Positions 43,311 to 50,627 of a stretch of DNA of 64,000 nt are shown here, piece after piece. The position numbers and the translations under genes are program-made. Numbering within the stretch: the first letter of the stretch is position 1; each line of letters starts with the position of its first letter. The notes below the pieces were generated by a model. The model was not told the DNA's origin and did not search any database. It saw only the letters and a list, made by a program, of their open reading frames with translations. The stretch is from JBMOMT01 sp049324835 (GTDB lineage: Bacteria; Chloroflexota; Anaerolineae; CAYNKW01). Location of the stretch: the NCBI GenBank assembly GCA_049324835.1, contig JBMOMT010000036.1:1-64000 (forward strand). Reading direction: 5' to 3'.

Positions 43311-43467
43311 CTACCGGACACTTTTTTCAACTCTGCCGAATTCTGTCATTCTGAGCGACCAAAGGGAGCGAAGAATCTCGCTTCTGCCCAGGCGATCTCT
43401 GAAGTTAAGTGAGATTCTTCGTCGCTCTGCTCCTCAGAATGACGCGCTATGCAAAAGTGTCCGGTAG
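43311..43467. mobile_element. inverted-repeat element C (157 bp) next to the proS ribosome site
   Basis: The ends are exact inverted copies: CTACCGGACACTTTT (43311-43325) and AAAAGTGTCCGGTAG (43453-43467). Inside are further inverted halves GTCATTCTGAG...GAAGAATCTC and GAGATTCTTCG...CTCAGAATGAC. No 8-bp duplication is seen; the only candidate duplication is the TA next to the outermost base at each end, as for Tc1/IS630-type elements. It has no coding capacity. Confidence 0.72.
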
Positions 43468-43506
43468 TGAATCCTTGCCTCTGGTGAGCCAGCGGCGCAA
43501 AAAGAA

Positions 43507-43543
43507 AACCAGCTTTCCGGGAAACTGGCCTGGAAAGCTGGTT
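43507..43543 (-). terminator. terminator of the prepilin peptidase gene
   Basis: A 12-bp stem AACCAGCTTTCC / GGAAAGCTGGTT with a 13-base loop is followed on the minus strand by TTTTCTTTTT. Confidence 0.75.
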
Positions 43544-43766
43544 CAGTCTGACGTGAGCGTGAGAAACAGACAGCTAAAACCGACCTATCCAGGCCAGGGG
43601 CCTGGGCTAGGGGAGGGGCTGTTGAAGAGTGAATGTGGTTGCGGTCTGGAATCTCGGTACATCGTTCTTCTCAAACGCTCTTGGGCCGGGATCGGCACGC
43701 CGGTGAATTGCTGGCAACGGTATTATACATCGCTTGGGTTTTTTCGTCAATTTGTTTACCGCCGTT
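43544..43766. other. gap between the prepilin peptidase gene and its terminator
   Basis: I see no gene here. A CCAGGCC/GGCCTGG hairpin lies at about 43589-43605. I looked for a T-box leader for proS in this strand and did not find the conserved T-box sequence. Confidence 0.4.
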
Positions 43767-44597
43767 TCAACCGACTGTGTACCACAGGAAAATCTCATCG
43801 CCCCAGATCATCACCACCCAGCCGGCAGCGATCAGAAAGGGGCCGTAGGGAATGGCGCTGAAGGCCGAGTAGGATCGTCGCGCCACGGCTCTGACCAGCC
43901 AATAGAGGCCGCCGCCGATGCCACCCAGCAGCACACCCAGCAGCAGGGCAAAGACGATGCCCGGAAAGCCCACCATCAGCCCGATGAAGGTGCTGAGGGT
44001 GACATCACCAAACCCCAGAGCCACTTCGGAGATGCGATGGCCTCTCAGCTTTTCCATCAGGCGCACGAATAGATGGCCCGCGAGATACATGGCCCAGACG
44101 ATCAAAAAGCCGATCCCGCCTCCCAACAGGGCCAATCGCCAGTTATAGTTTTCGCGGCTCAGAAACAGGCTGCCGGCAGCGGCCAGCACGATGGCCGGCA
44201 GGGTCGTCACGTGCAGCACGAGGCGGTGCTCCATGTCGGTGACAAAAAGCAGCACCAGGATGGCGGTGTAGAGCGTTTCGAAAAAGAGCCGTGTGGAGGG
44301 GCCGTATCGCTGCCACAGAAAGGCAAACAGCAGGGCTGTGGCGATCTCGACCAGCAGATGGCGCAGCGGCAGTCGCGCTCCGCAGTGGGTGCAACGGCCG
44401 CGCGCCAGCAGCAGGCCAGAGAGGGCCAGCCAGCCATACCAGGGCCGGGGCCGGCGGCAGCGATCACAAACCGGCGCGCCCGGCCTCTCGCGTCGCGGCA
44501 GGTCATCGGCCAGGACGTTCAACAGGCCGCCGACGATCAGCCCCAGGAGAGCGAACAGCAGGCACGGCAAAATGTTTGACAAATCCTGTCCTCCCAT
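43767..44597 (-). CDS. prepilin peptidase (A24 family)
   Basis: 276 residues with eight hydrophobic helices. The N-terminal zinc domain has CxxC pairs (CDRCRRPRPWYGW and CTHCGARLPLRH). Catalytic Asp are in FVTDMEHRLV and GFGDVTLSTFIG, the GxGD motif of aspartyl membrane proteases. The enzyme cleaves and usually N-methylates type IV prepilins and pseudopilins. It is a solitary gene with no pilin genes in view. There is no clear ribosome site at ATG 44597. The promoter of the divergent gene overlaps the 5' edge. Confidence 0.92.
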   Translation of the reverse strand: MGGQDLSNILPCLLFALLGLIVGGLLNVLADDLPRRERPGAPVCDRCRRPRPWYGWLALSGLLLARGRCTHCGARLPLRHLLVEIATALLFAFLWQRYGPSTRLFFETLYTAILVLLFVTDMEHRLVLHVTTLPAIVLAAAGSLFLSRENYNWRLALLGGGIGFLIVWAMYLAGHLFVRLMEKLRGHRISEVALGFGDVTLSTFIGLMVGFPGIVFALLLGVLLGGIGGGLYWLVRAVARRSYSAFSAIPYGPFLIAAGWVVMIWGDEIFLWYTVG

Positions 44598-44604
44598 GTA
44601 GAAT
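44576..44604 (+). promoter_or_regulatory. promoter of the DUF5656-like gene
   Basis: TTGACA (44576-44581), 17 bases, TAGAAT (44599-44604). It overlaps the first codons of the divergent prepilin peptidase gene. Confidence 0.7.
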
Positions 44605-44664
44605 GGCGGGCGATAGGGCCGGCGTTCAGGCGCTGCCCACTCGCATCAGGATTGGAGAGGCAAC

Positions 44665-45486
44665 TTGGAAACGTATGATCGGGTCAGTGTAACCGTTGGT
44701 TTTGTCTTGTTGGGTCTGGTGCTGTTTCTGTTGGTCGATCTGCCCAGCCGGACGTTCGCTTTTGCCCCGCTGGGCTCGCTGCTGACCGTTCAGCTTTCCA
44801 AACAATGGCTGCGGGCCTTGCTGACTGCCAGCCTGGCCGTCGCGGGTGCTCATTCCACCGTCAGCGCCCACCCTCTGGCCCGGAGTGGCGCGCAGCACCC
44901 TGGTCTCACCGCCTGGATCGCGCCCGGCCTGATCGGCTTGCTTGTCCCGTTTCTGCTGCCATTGGCGCCAGACTTGCGCTACTGGCTCGGTGGACTGGCT
45001 CTGGCGGCGGTGGTGTTGGGCGGTGTGATCCTGCTAGAGTATTATACCACCGACCCCAACGCGCCGGAATACGATCTGGCTCGTCTGGCGCAGAGTGTGC
45101 TGACCTATGCCGTGGCCCTGGCGGCCTTTGTGTTGATCTACCAGAGTCGCAGCCGGAGCCTGGTCACGGCGACGGCCACCAGCCTGGTGAGCGCTTTGAT
45201 GGCCTGGCGCATGCTTCAGGGCCTGGATGCATCGTTGCGCCGCATTTTGCTCTATGCCGCTCTGGTGGGTCTGGTGATGGGCCAGTGCACCTGGGCGCTC
45301 AATTACTGGCGCATCCACGCGCTGACCGGCGGCGTGTTGCTGCTATTGTTTTTCTACGTTGGCCTGGGCATGGCGCAGCAGCACCTGCAGGCTTTGCTCA
45401 CCCGCCGCGTGGCCATCGAGTACGGCGCGGTGGCGGCTATCGGTCTGTGGCTCGTCCTGCGTTTTGGCGTCTGGCTGGGCATCTGA
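44665..45486 (+). CDS. polytopic membrane protein (DUF5656-like)
   Basis: 273 residues with eight predicted membrane helices (for example about 10-30, 33-50, 88-105, 110-130, 148-165). EYYTTDPNAPEYDLAR between helices and the terminal RRVAIEYGAVAAIGLWLVLRF suggest the DUF5656 family found in Chloroflexota, which has no known function. It is a single-gene unit with its own consensus promoter. The identification is tentative because I cannot align it. Confidence 0.65.
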   Translation: METYDRVSVTVGFVLLGLVLFLLVDLPSRTFAFAPLGSLLTVQLSKQWLRALLTASLAVAGAHSTVSAHPLARSGAQHPGLTAWIAPGLIGLLVPFLLPLAPDLRYWLGGLALAAVVLGGVILLEYYTTDPNAPEYDLARLAQSVLTYAVALAAFVLIYQSRSRSLVTATATSLVSALMAWRMLQGLDASLRRILLYAALVGLVMGQCTWALNYWRIHALTGGVLLLLFFYVGLGMAQQHLQALLTRRVAIEYGAVAAIGLWLVLRFGVWLGI

Positions 45487-45512
45487 GGGCCGGGCTGCGT
45501 TCCTCTGCCGGG

Positions 45513-47222
45513 TCACGAGGACGGTTGCCAGTCCTGGACGATCAGTTGCGGCCGTTTCTCCCCGTTCCACTCGTTCATGTCCAGGTGATAGGCCAGGTCG
45601 ATCTGCGTGGGCAGGTTATCCACTTCCTGCCCCCGCCGGAAGGCGACCCCATCCCACAGCGCGCGACCATCGCTCACCCTGAGTTTGAGGTGCTGGCCCT
45701 CGGCTCCGATCGCCTGGGCCTGTCTGACCCTGAGCCCGCGGCTGACCAGTAACGGCATCGGGTTGGCTTCGCCGAAGGGTTGGAGCTGCTCCAACTGCTC
45801 GTAGAGTTGATACAGATCGGGGCCCAGGGTCAGTTCGGCATCGATCTGTAACCGTGGTGTCAGTTCCTCTCCGGCAAGCTGTTGGCTGGCAATCGCCAAC
45901 AGGCGCTCCTGGAGGGCCGGCAGATTCTCGTTGCGCACGGTAAAGCCGGCGGCCATGGCGTGTCCGCCGTGGCGTTCCAGCAGATCGGCGCACTCGTCCA
46001 GGGCCCGGGTGATGTGAAACTCGGCGATGCTGCGGCAAGAGCCGCGGCTCTCACTCTCGCCGTACTCCAGGACGATGGACGGGCGGTAGAATTCGTCGGT
46101 CAGGCGGCTGGCCACCAGGCCAACGATGCCCGGATGAAAGTCGGGAGAGCCGGCAAAGAGGAGGTAGGGCGCCTGGCCGGAATCGTCCAGCACCTGCGTC
46201 CGGGCGAGCTCGCTGGCCGTTTGGGTGAGGTGCTGCCGTTTCTGATTCAGGTGATCCAGCGCCCCGGCGTATTCTTTGGCCCTATCTGGGTCTTTGGTCA
46301 GCAGCAGGTAATAGGCCTGCATGGCATCTTGCAGCCGCCCGGCGGCGTTGAGGCGCGGCCCCAGCACAAAGCCGATGGTCGTCGAGGTGATCTGGCCGGC
46401 TTTGACGCCGGCCAGCGCCGTGAGCGCCTGGATGCCCTTGCGCCGTGGCGCGTTGAGCTCGACCAGGCCACGCCGCACCAGGGTGCGGTTTTCGTCTGTG
46501 AGAGGCACGATGTCGGCCACGGTTCCCAGCGCCACCAGATCGAGGAGATGTTCCTGGCGCAGCGGTGTAAGCCGCCCCGGCTTTTTTACCGTTGCCATGA
46601 GGGCCTGAGCCAGTTTGAAGGCGATGCCCACCCCGGCCAGCCCCTTGAAGGGGTAGTCGCAGCCCGGCTGTTTGGGGTTGATCACCGCCAGGGCGGGCGG
46701 CAGCTCTGGCCCCACCGAGTGATGGTCGGTGAGGATCAGATCCAGCCCCAGTTGATTGCCGTGGGCCACCTCTTGCGCCGAACGGATGCCGCAGTCTGTG
46801 GTGACGACCAGTTTTACCTCGCGCGCGGCCAGATTTTCCAGGGCGTCGGTGTTGAGGCCATAACCCTCGTCGATGCGATCCGGGATGTAGGGGGCGGCTG
46901 TTGCGCCCAGGGCCGTCAGGGTCTGGGTGAGCAAGGCCGTGGCGGTGATGCCGTCGGCGTCAAAGTCGCCATAGACGGCGATGCGCTCGCCGCGCCGGAT
47001 GGCCCTTTCGATCCGCTCGACGGCTACTGCCATGCCGCTCATCAGAAAAGGATCGTGCAGTGGCGCATCCGCAGCCAAAAAGGCCTGTACGGTTTCAGGC
47101 TCGCGCAGCTGGCGATTGTACAGTATCTGCAAAACGATCGGGTGCAGGTGGGGAAAGCGCTGGCAATAGGCGTCCGGCATGAGGGGCGGATCGAGCCAGC
47201 GTTTGGGCATGACTGCGGACAA
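45513..47222 (-). CDS. recJ: single-strand-specific 5'-3' exonuclease RecJ
   Basis: 569 residues. DHH phosphoesterase motifs are in order: VYGDFDADGITATALL (motif I), TTDCGIRS (II), ILTDHHSVGPELP (III, the DHH), then GVGIAFKLAQAL, followed by the DHHA1 domain with GHAMAAGFTV (about 430). An OB-like C-terminal domain follows. RecJ degrades single-stranded DNA in recombination and repair with Mn/Mg. The start is TTG at 47222, which is 6 bases from GGGAGGAG; ATG 47210 lies too far from it. Confidence 0.93.
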   Translation of the reverse strand: MSAVMPKRWLDPPLMPDAYCQRFPHLHPIVLQILYNRQLREPETVQAFLAADAPLHDPFLMSGMAVAVERIERAIRRGERIAVYGDFDADGITATALLTQTLTALGATAAPYIPDRIDEGYGLNTDALENLAAREVKLVVTTDCGIRSAQEVAHGNQLGLDLILTDHHSVGPELPPALAVINPKQPGCDYPFKGLAGVGIAFKLAQALMATVKKPGRLTPLRQEHLLDLVALGTVADIVPLTDENRTLVRRGLVELNAPRRKGIQALTALAGVKAGQITSTTIGFVLGPRLNAAGRLQDAMQAYYLLLTKDPDRAKEYAGALDHLNQKRQHLTQTASELARTQVLDDSGQAPYLLFAGSPDFHPGIVGLVASRLTDEFYRPSIVLEYGESESRGSCRSIAEFHITRALDECADLLERHGGHAMAAGFTVRNENLPALQERLLAIASQQLAGEELTPRLQIDAELTLGPDLYQLYEQLEQLQPFGEANPMPLLVSRGLRVRQAQAIGAEGQHLKLRVSDGRALWDGVAFRRGQEVDNLPTQIDLAYHLDMNEWNGEKRPQLIVQDWQPSS

Positions 47223-47256
47223 GGGTTACTCCTCCCTGAAGGGTATGGTGCGGTGG

Positions 47257-47285
47257 ATCATAACACAAGAGCAGCCTGTAGTCAA
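47257..47285 (-). promoter_or_regulatory. recJ promoter
   Basis: On the minus strand TTGACT (47285-47280), 17 bases, TATGAT (47262-47257), about 35 bases before the start codon. Confidence 0.65.
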
Positions 47286-47323
47286 CCGCGTGCAACTTGT
47301 GGCGCAGGGAGGCGTATAGGTGG

Positions 47324-47352
47324 TTGACAATCGTGCTACACGGTGGTAAAAT
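47324..47352 (+). promoter_or_regulatory. promoter of the DUF4870 gene
   Basis: TTGACA (47324-47329), 17 bases, TAAAAT (47347-47352), divergent from the recJ promoter. Confidence 0.7.
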
Positions 47353-47410
47353 GGCCTCAGTGTGCGAATCCGTGTAGCCAGGCCTGACCAATAAATAGGA
47401 GGTAACAGAC

Positions 47411-47809
47411 ATGGCGGAAGAGATGGAAACCTTTGAAGAGCCAGTAGCGTCTGGGGGTATGGGCATCACCGACGACGACAAGTTGTGGGCTTTGCTCTCG
47501 TATCTTCTCTGGCCGTTGGGCTCGATTCTGGTGGCGGTGATGGAAGACAAAAAGGCGCGGCCCTACGTCAAGTATCACGCCATTCAGGCAGCGGGTCTGG
47601 GTGTGGCGATATGGGTGATCGTCATGATCGTGGCCTGTGTCCTGGGACTCGTCACCTTTTTCATCGGGGGCCTGGGTGCGTGTTGTGGCTTTCTGCCCGT
47701 TTTGGCGCTGTTCTATTACGCCTACCTGGCCTACCAGGGCGACTATTTCGAGATCGCCTATCTCACCGATTTTATGGTGAAGCAGGGTTGGCTGACAAAG
47801 CCTCTGTAG
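47411..47809 (+). CDS. DUF4870 membrane protein
   Basis: 132 residues. It has a short acidic N-terminus, DDDKLWALLSYLLWPLGSILVAV, then KARPYVKYHAIQAAGLGVAIW: the Y-H-x-x-QA and first-helix pattern of DUF4870. Three to four membrane helices. Function unknown, commonly proposed as a Tic20-like small membrane protein. A GGAGG site precedes the ATG. It ends at a shared bidirectional terminator. Confidence 0.85.
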   Translation: MAEEMETFEEPVASGGMGITDDDKLWALLSYLLWPLGSILVAVMEDKKARPYVKYHAIQAAGLGVAIWVIVMIVACVLGLVTFFIGGLGACCGFLPVLALFYYAYLAYQGDYFEIAYLTDFMVKQGWLTKPL

Positions 47810-47821
47810 CTCTCAAGATAT

Positions 47822-47854
47822 AAAACGCGCCGAGAAGACCTCTCGGCGCGTTTT
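47822..47854. terminator. bidirectional intrinsic terminator overlapping the rluB stop
   Basis: AAAACGCGCCGAGA / TCTCGGCGCGTTTT forms a 14-bp perfect stem with a 5-base loop. Its right arm includes the first bases of the rluB stop region (stop at 47853-47855). Confidence 0.85.
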
Positions 47855-48653
47855 ATTTTCGGCGGCCAGAGCGACGCCGGGCATCGGCCTGGCGGGTCAC
47901 GCTGCTCTTTAATGTTTTGATCTCCTGGCGGGTGAGCCTGCGGGTAGCGCCGGGTTTGAGATCACCCAGGTGGAGCGGTCCGATGCGCAGCCGGATCAGG
48001 CGTTGCACCGGATGGCCCACCGCGGCGCACATGCGCCGGATCTGACGCTTGCGACCTTCGCGTAGCACCATGCCCAGCCAGGTGTTGCCATGAGGGGCCG
48101 GCTCGTCCAGGACGAGCCAGACCCGCGCCGGAGCGGTGGGTCCGTCTTCCAGGGTGATGCCCTGGCGCAGGGCTTGCAGGGCTTGGCGCCCCGGCCGCCC
48201 CCGCACCAGCACCCGGTACTCGCGCTCGTGCTGGTGGCGCGGATGGGTGAGGCGCTCGGTGAGCGGGCCATCGTTGGTCAGCAGCAGCAGGCCCTCGCTC
48301 TCTTGGTCCAGACGACCCACCGGGTACACCCGGACGTTGCCGGGCACAAATTGTAACACCGTGGGCCGCCCGTGAGGATCGGTGGTGGTCGAGAGGTAAC
48401 CCGGCGGCTTGTGCAGCAGCAGGTAGATCGGTTCGGAGGGTGTCTGGATCGGCTCACCATCGACGGCAACGGCATCGTGGTGGGGGTCGATGCGCGTGCC
48501 CAACTCGGTGATGAGCCGGCCGTTGACCGCCACGCGCCCCTGCCGGATCAACTCCTCGCAGGCGCGGCGTGAGCCTATGCCGGCCCGGGCCATCACTTTT
48601 TGCAGCCGTTCGCCCTGTTTGGGAGGCTGTGACTGGGACTGTGAGGCAGGCAT
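47853..48653 (-). CDS. rluB: rRNA large subunit pseudouridine synthase RluB-like
   Basis: 266 residues. It has an N-terminal S4 domain (RLQKVMARAGIGSRRACEELIRQG), then the synthase domain with catalytic Asp in VGRLDQESEGLLLLTNDG, and the YRVLVRG strand. The RsuA/RluB/RluE/RluF branch modifies uridines in 16S or 23S rRNA. A C-terminal basic tail follows. ATG 48653 is two bases after the stop of the upstream gene, indicating an operon with the anchored Ig-like and HhH genes. Confidence 0.9.
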   Translation of the reverse strand: MPASQSQSQPPKQGERLQKVMARAGIGSRRACEELIRQGRVAVNGRLITELGTRIDPHHDAVAVDGEPIQTPSEPIYLLLHKPPGYLSTTTDPHGRPTVLQFVPGNVRVYPVGRLDQESEGLLLLTNDGPLTERLTHPRHQHEREYRVLVRGRPGRQALQALRQGITLEDGPTAPARVWLVLDEPAPHGNTWLGMVLREGRKRQIRRMCAAVGHPVQRLIRLRIGPLHLGDLKPGATRRLTRQEIKTLKSSVTRQADARRRSGRRK

Positions 48654-48655
48654 GG

Positions 48656-49393
48656 TCAGCCGCCGTCGCCGGTGATAGGTAGGATGGCTTTTACCAGGGA
48701 AAAGCTCACCGGGGTCGACGTTGCCCCTGTGGCCACATCCACGGCCACGATGGTGTGTTCTCCTGCGGCCAGCTCGATCACCGGCAAGATGACCCAGCGC
48801 CCGTTGGGATCGGCCACTGCCTGGCCCAGGTAACTATCACCCTCGAAAAGCTGGATGGTGGCTACCGGCCCGCTGCTGCCGCTCACGCTCAGCGCCTCGC
48901 CGGGCAGTTCGCTGCCGTCGAGAGGGCTCTCGATGACCGGGACGATGACCGGCGGTGGTGTGGCCGTCGGGGTGAGTGTCGGCGGCGCGGCGGTGGGGGA
49001 GGGAGTCGGCGTGGGCGAAGAGGTGAGTGTGGGCGACGGGGTGTCGGTTGGAGGCTGGGCGGTCACGGTGATGACCAGGGGCCAAGGGCTCTGCGTGGGC
49101 GTGACGGTCGGCGTGGCCGTGAAGGCCTGGGTGGTTGGCGGCATCGTCGGGGTGGATGTTGCCATCTGCGGCGCAACCGTGGGGCTGAGCGACGGCCTGA
49201 CCAGGGGCGTGTCTGTGGCTGCGGAAGCGGTGGTCACGGCGGCGATGGCGGTGGGCGTTGGTGTTTCTTCACGCCCAGCCTGACTGACGAGCAGCGTCAC
49301 GCCCAGCAATGCGATCAGGATGGTGGCAATGACGATGATCGTTTTCTTTTTCTTTTGATACGCCTCGTCGAAGGCGAGCAGGTCCTCGGTCAT
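48656..49393 (-). CDS. signal-anchored Pro/Thr-rich protein with Ig-like domain
   Basis: About 245 residues. The N-terminus has KKKK before one membrane helix (about 19-39). A long Pro/Thr/Ser-rich stretch (about 44-150) suggests an extended surface stalk. A C-terminal Ig-like domain (about 150-240) contains PVIESPLDGSELPGEALSVSG and AAGEHTIVAVDVATG. It is probably an extracytoplasmic or wall-associated protein. The start overlaps the upstream stop (TGATG). GC-rich codon repeats explain the antisense open frames. Confidence 0.72.
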   Translation of the reverse strand: MTEDLLAFDEAYQKKKKTIIVIATILIALLGVTLLVSQAGREETPTPTAIAAVTTASAATDTPLVRPSLSPTVAPQMATSTPTMPPTTQAFTATPTVTPTQSPWPLVITVTAQPPTDTPSPTLTSSPTPTPSPTAAPPTLTPTATPPPVIVPVIESPLDGSELPGEALSVSGSSGPVATIQLFEGDSYLGQAVADPNGRWVILPVIELAAGEHTIVAVDVATGATSTPVSFSLVKAILPITGDGG

Positions 49394-49932
49394 CACCCGC
49401 CTCGTTGGGCCAGGACGCGCGCCTGTTCGATCCAGACTTCTGGCTCGAATTTTCGCCAGGCGGGCACTTCGAGGATCTCGCGCAGCCGTTCAGGGGTGGA
49501 ACTGGCCAGTTGCTCAAAACTGGCGATACCGGCGTCGCGCAGTTTCCACTGGTAGATGCGCCCCACGCCTCTGATGGCGGTCAGATCGTCGGGGTGGGTG
49601 GTCATGTACTGCTGGAACTGGCGGTTGAGACCTTCGTAGTTGTCTTTGGTTTTCTCCTGCTCCTGACGCAGAGCTTTGATCTCGTGTTCGCGTTCCTGGA
49701 GTAGATCACGCAGCGTGACGGCCAGTTGTTCGCCGGTGGTGTCGATCTCGTGGGCGGCCGGCGAAGCCGGGATGTCGGATCTTTCTTCCGCCATCAGCAC
49801 CAGGCCGCGTCTTTTGGCCCGTATTTCCCAATACTTCAGATCCAGATAATACTCTAACAACCAGCCGATCAAAAATCCGACGACTAACGAAACCATGATG
49901 ACCAGAATCCAGACCACCGTTTCAGGCAGCAT
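49393..49932 (-). CDS. membrane-anchored coiled-coil protein with helix-hairpin-helix domain
   Basis: 179 residues. It has an N-terminal helix (WILVIMVSLVVGFLIGWLL) and a coiled-coil segment (about 70-110: LRDLLQEREHEIKALRQEQEKTK). The C-terminal domain PDDLTAIRGVGRIYQWKLRDAGIASFEQLA resembles an HhH/DUF4332-type fold. The topology would place the HhH in the cytoplasm, possibly for nucleic acid binding. First gene of the operon with the Ig-like and rluB genes; a consensus promoter lies upstream. No precise function. Confidence 0.75.
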   Translation of the reverse strand: MLPETVVWILVIMVSLVVGFLIGWLLEYYLDLKYWEIRAKRRGLVLMAEERSDIPASPAAHEIDTTGEQLAVTLRDLLQEREHEIKALRQEQEKTKDNYEGLNRQFQQYMTTHPDDLTAIRGVGRIYQWKLRDAGIASFEQLASSTPERLREILEVPAWRKFEPEVWIEQARVLAQRGG

Positions 49933-50003
49933 GTCCCCCTTCCTTTCTGCGCATATCGCTGGTTGGCCCTCCGGCGTTGGAGGCTTGGATCAATTATGTC
50001 ATC

Positions 50004-50032
50004 ATTATAGTAGACAAGTCTCCAGGTGTCAA
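50004..50032 (-). promoter_or_regulatory. promoter of the HhH/Ig/rluB operon
   Basis: On the minus strand TTGACA (50032-50027), 17 bases, TATAAT (50009-50004): an exact consensus promoter. Confidence 0.85.
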
Positions 50033-50062
50033 GAGGAGGATCGTCCTATTGGGGCCGCGACG

Positions 50063-50107
50063 AAAAAAGCGCCGGTCTGTGGTTCCAAAGCCAACAGTCT
50101 GGCGCTT
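50063..50107 (-). terminator. terminator after the 146-residue gene
   Basis: Stem AAGCGCC...GGCGCTT with an inner CTGTTGG/CCACAG-like pair is followed on the minus strand by a TTTTTT run. Confidence 0.7.
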
Positions 50108-50126
50108 GAAATGGCATGAGAGCTCG

Positions 50127-50567
50127 TCACCTTTTTTTCTTCTGGCGTGGTTGGTACGGTTTGATGCCTCTGTGGTTGGCGCTGTGGGTCAACATACGCA
50201 GCAACGTGCTGGGGCTGCGTTTGCCGATGGCTTCGTAAAGCTCCATGGGTGAGAGTGGTATGTTGCCGTTGGCCAGGAACACACGCAAGATGGCGTCGAT
50301 GGTAGGCGTCTGCTCGGTGATGTAATCTGGTTTGTGGCTGCAGCAGGTTTGCAGCGAGTGCCACAGGGCATCGACGCGCGTCACCCGGGCCGTATCGGGA
50401 TCGATCCAGTCGATCTCTTCGGTATCCTGGTGCGATTGAAATATCTTTTGACAGTCGGTGCAAAGGTGGCTCCAAAGATACACCCGAAAGTTTTCGTTAT
50501 TCTGTTCCCACCAGTCAAAGTCGATGTGAAATTTGGTATCGATGGTGGGTTTAATCCACTTGGTCAT
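50127..50567 (-). CDS. unrecognised Cys/Trp-rich protein with basic C-terminus
   Basis: 146 residues. The N-terminal half is rich in Trp and acidic residues (IDFDWWEQNNENFRVYLW) and contains CTDC and TCCSHK Cys clusters that may bind zinc. The C-terminal half, LSPMELYEAIGKRSPSTLLRMLT, resembles a winged-helix or HTH unit, followed by a Lys/Arg-rich tail. It lies downstream of the 524-residue gene on the same strand (gap 60). I do not recognise the family. The pairing with the larger winged-helix-like protein suggests a shared role. Confidence 0.6.
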   Translation of the reverse strand: MTKWIKPTIDTKFHIDFDWWEQNNENFRVYLWSHLCTDCQKIFQSHQDTEEIDWIDPDTARVTRVDALWHSLQTCCSHKPDYITEQTPTIDAILRVFLANGNIPLSPMELYEAIGKRSPSTLLRMLTHSANHRGIKPYQPRQKKKR

Positions 50568-50627
50568 CCATCACCTCGTTGCATTGGAGAATCTACCGGT
50601 AAAAGGAGAAACGGAAACCGGCGGCGC

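Noticed and set aside
43292..43766. T-box riboswitch for proS
   Set aside because: No conserved T-box sequence or specifier structure was seen; the hairpin at 43507-43543 fits a terminator of the upstream gene.
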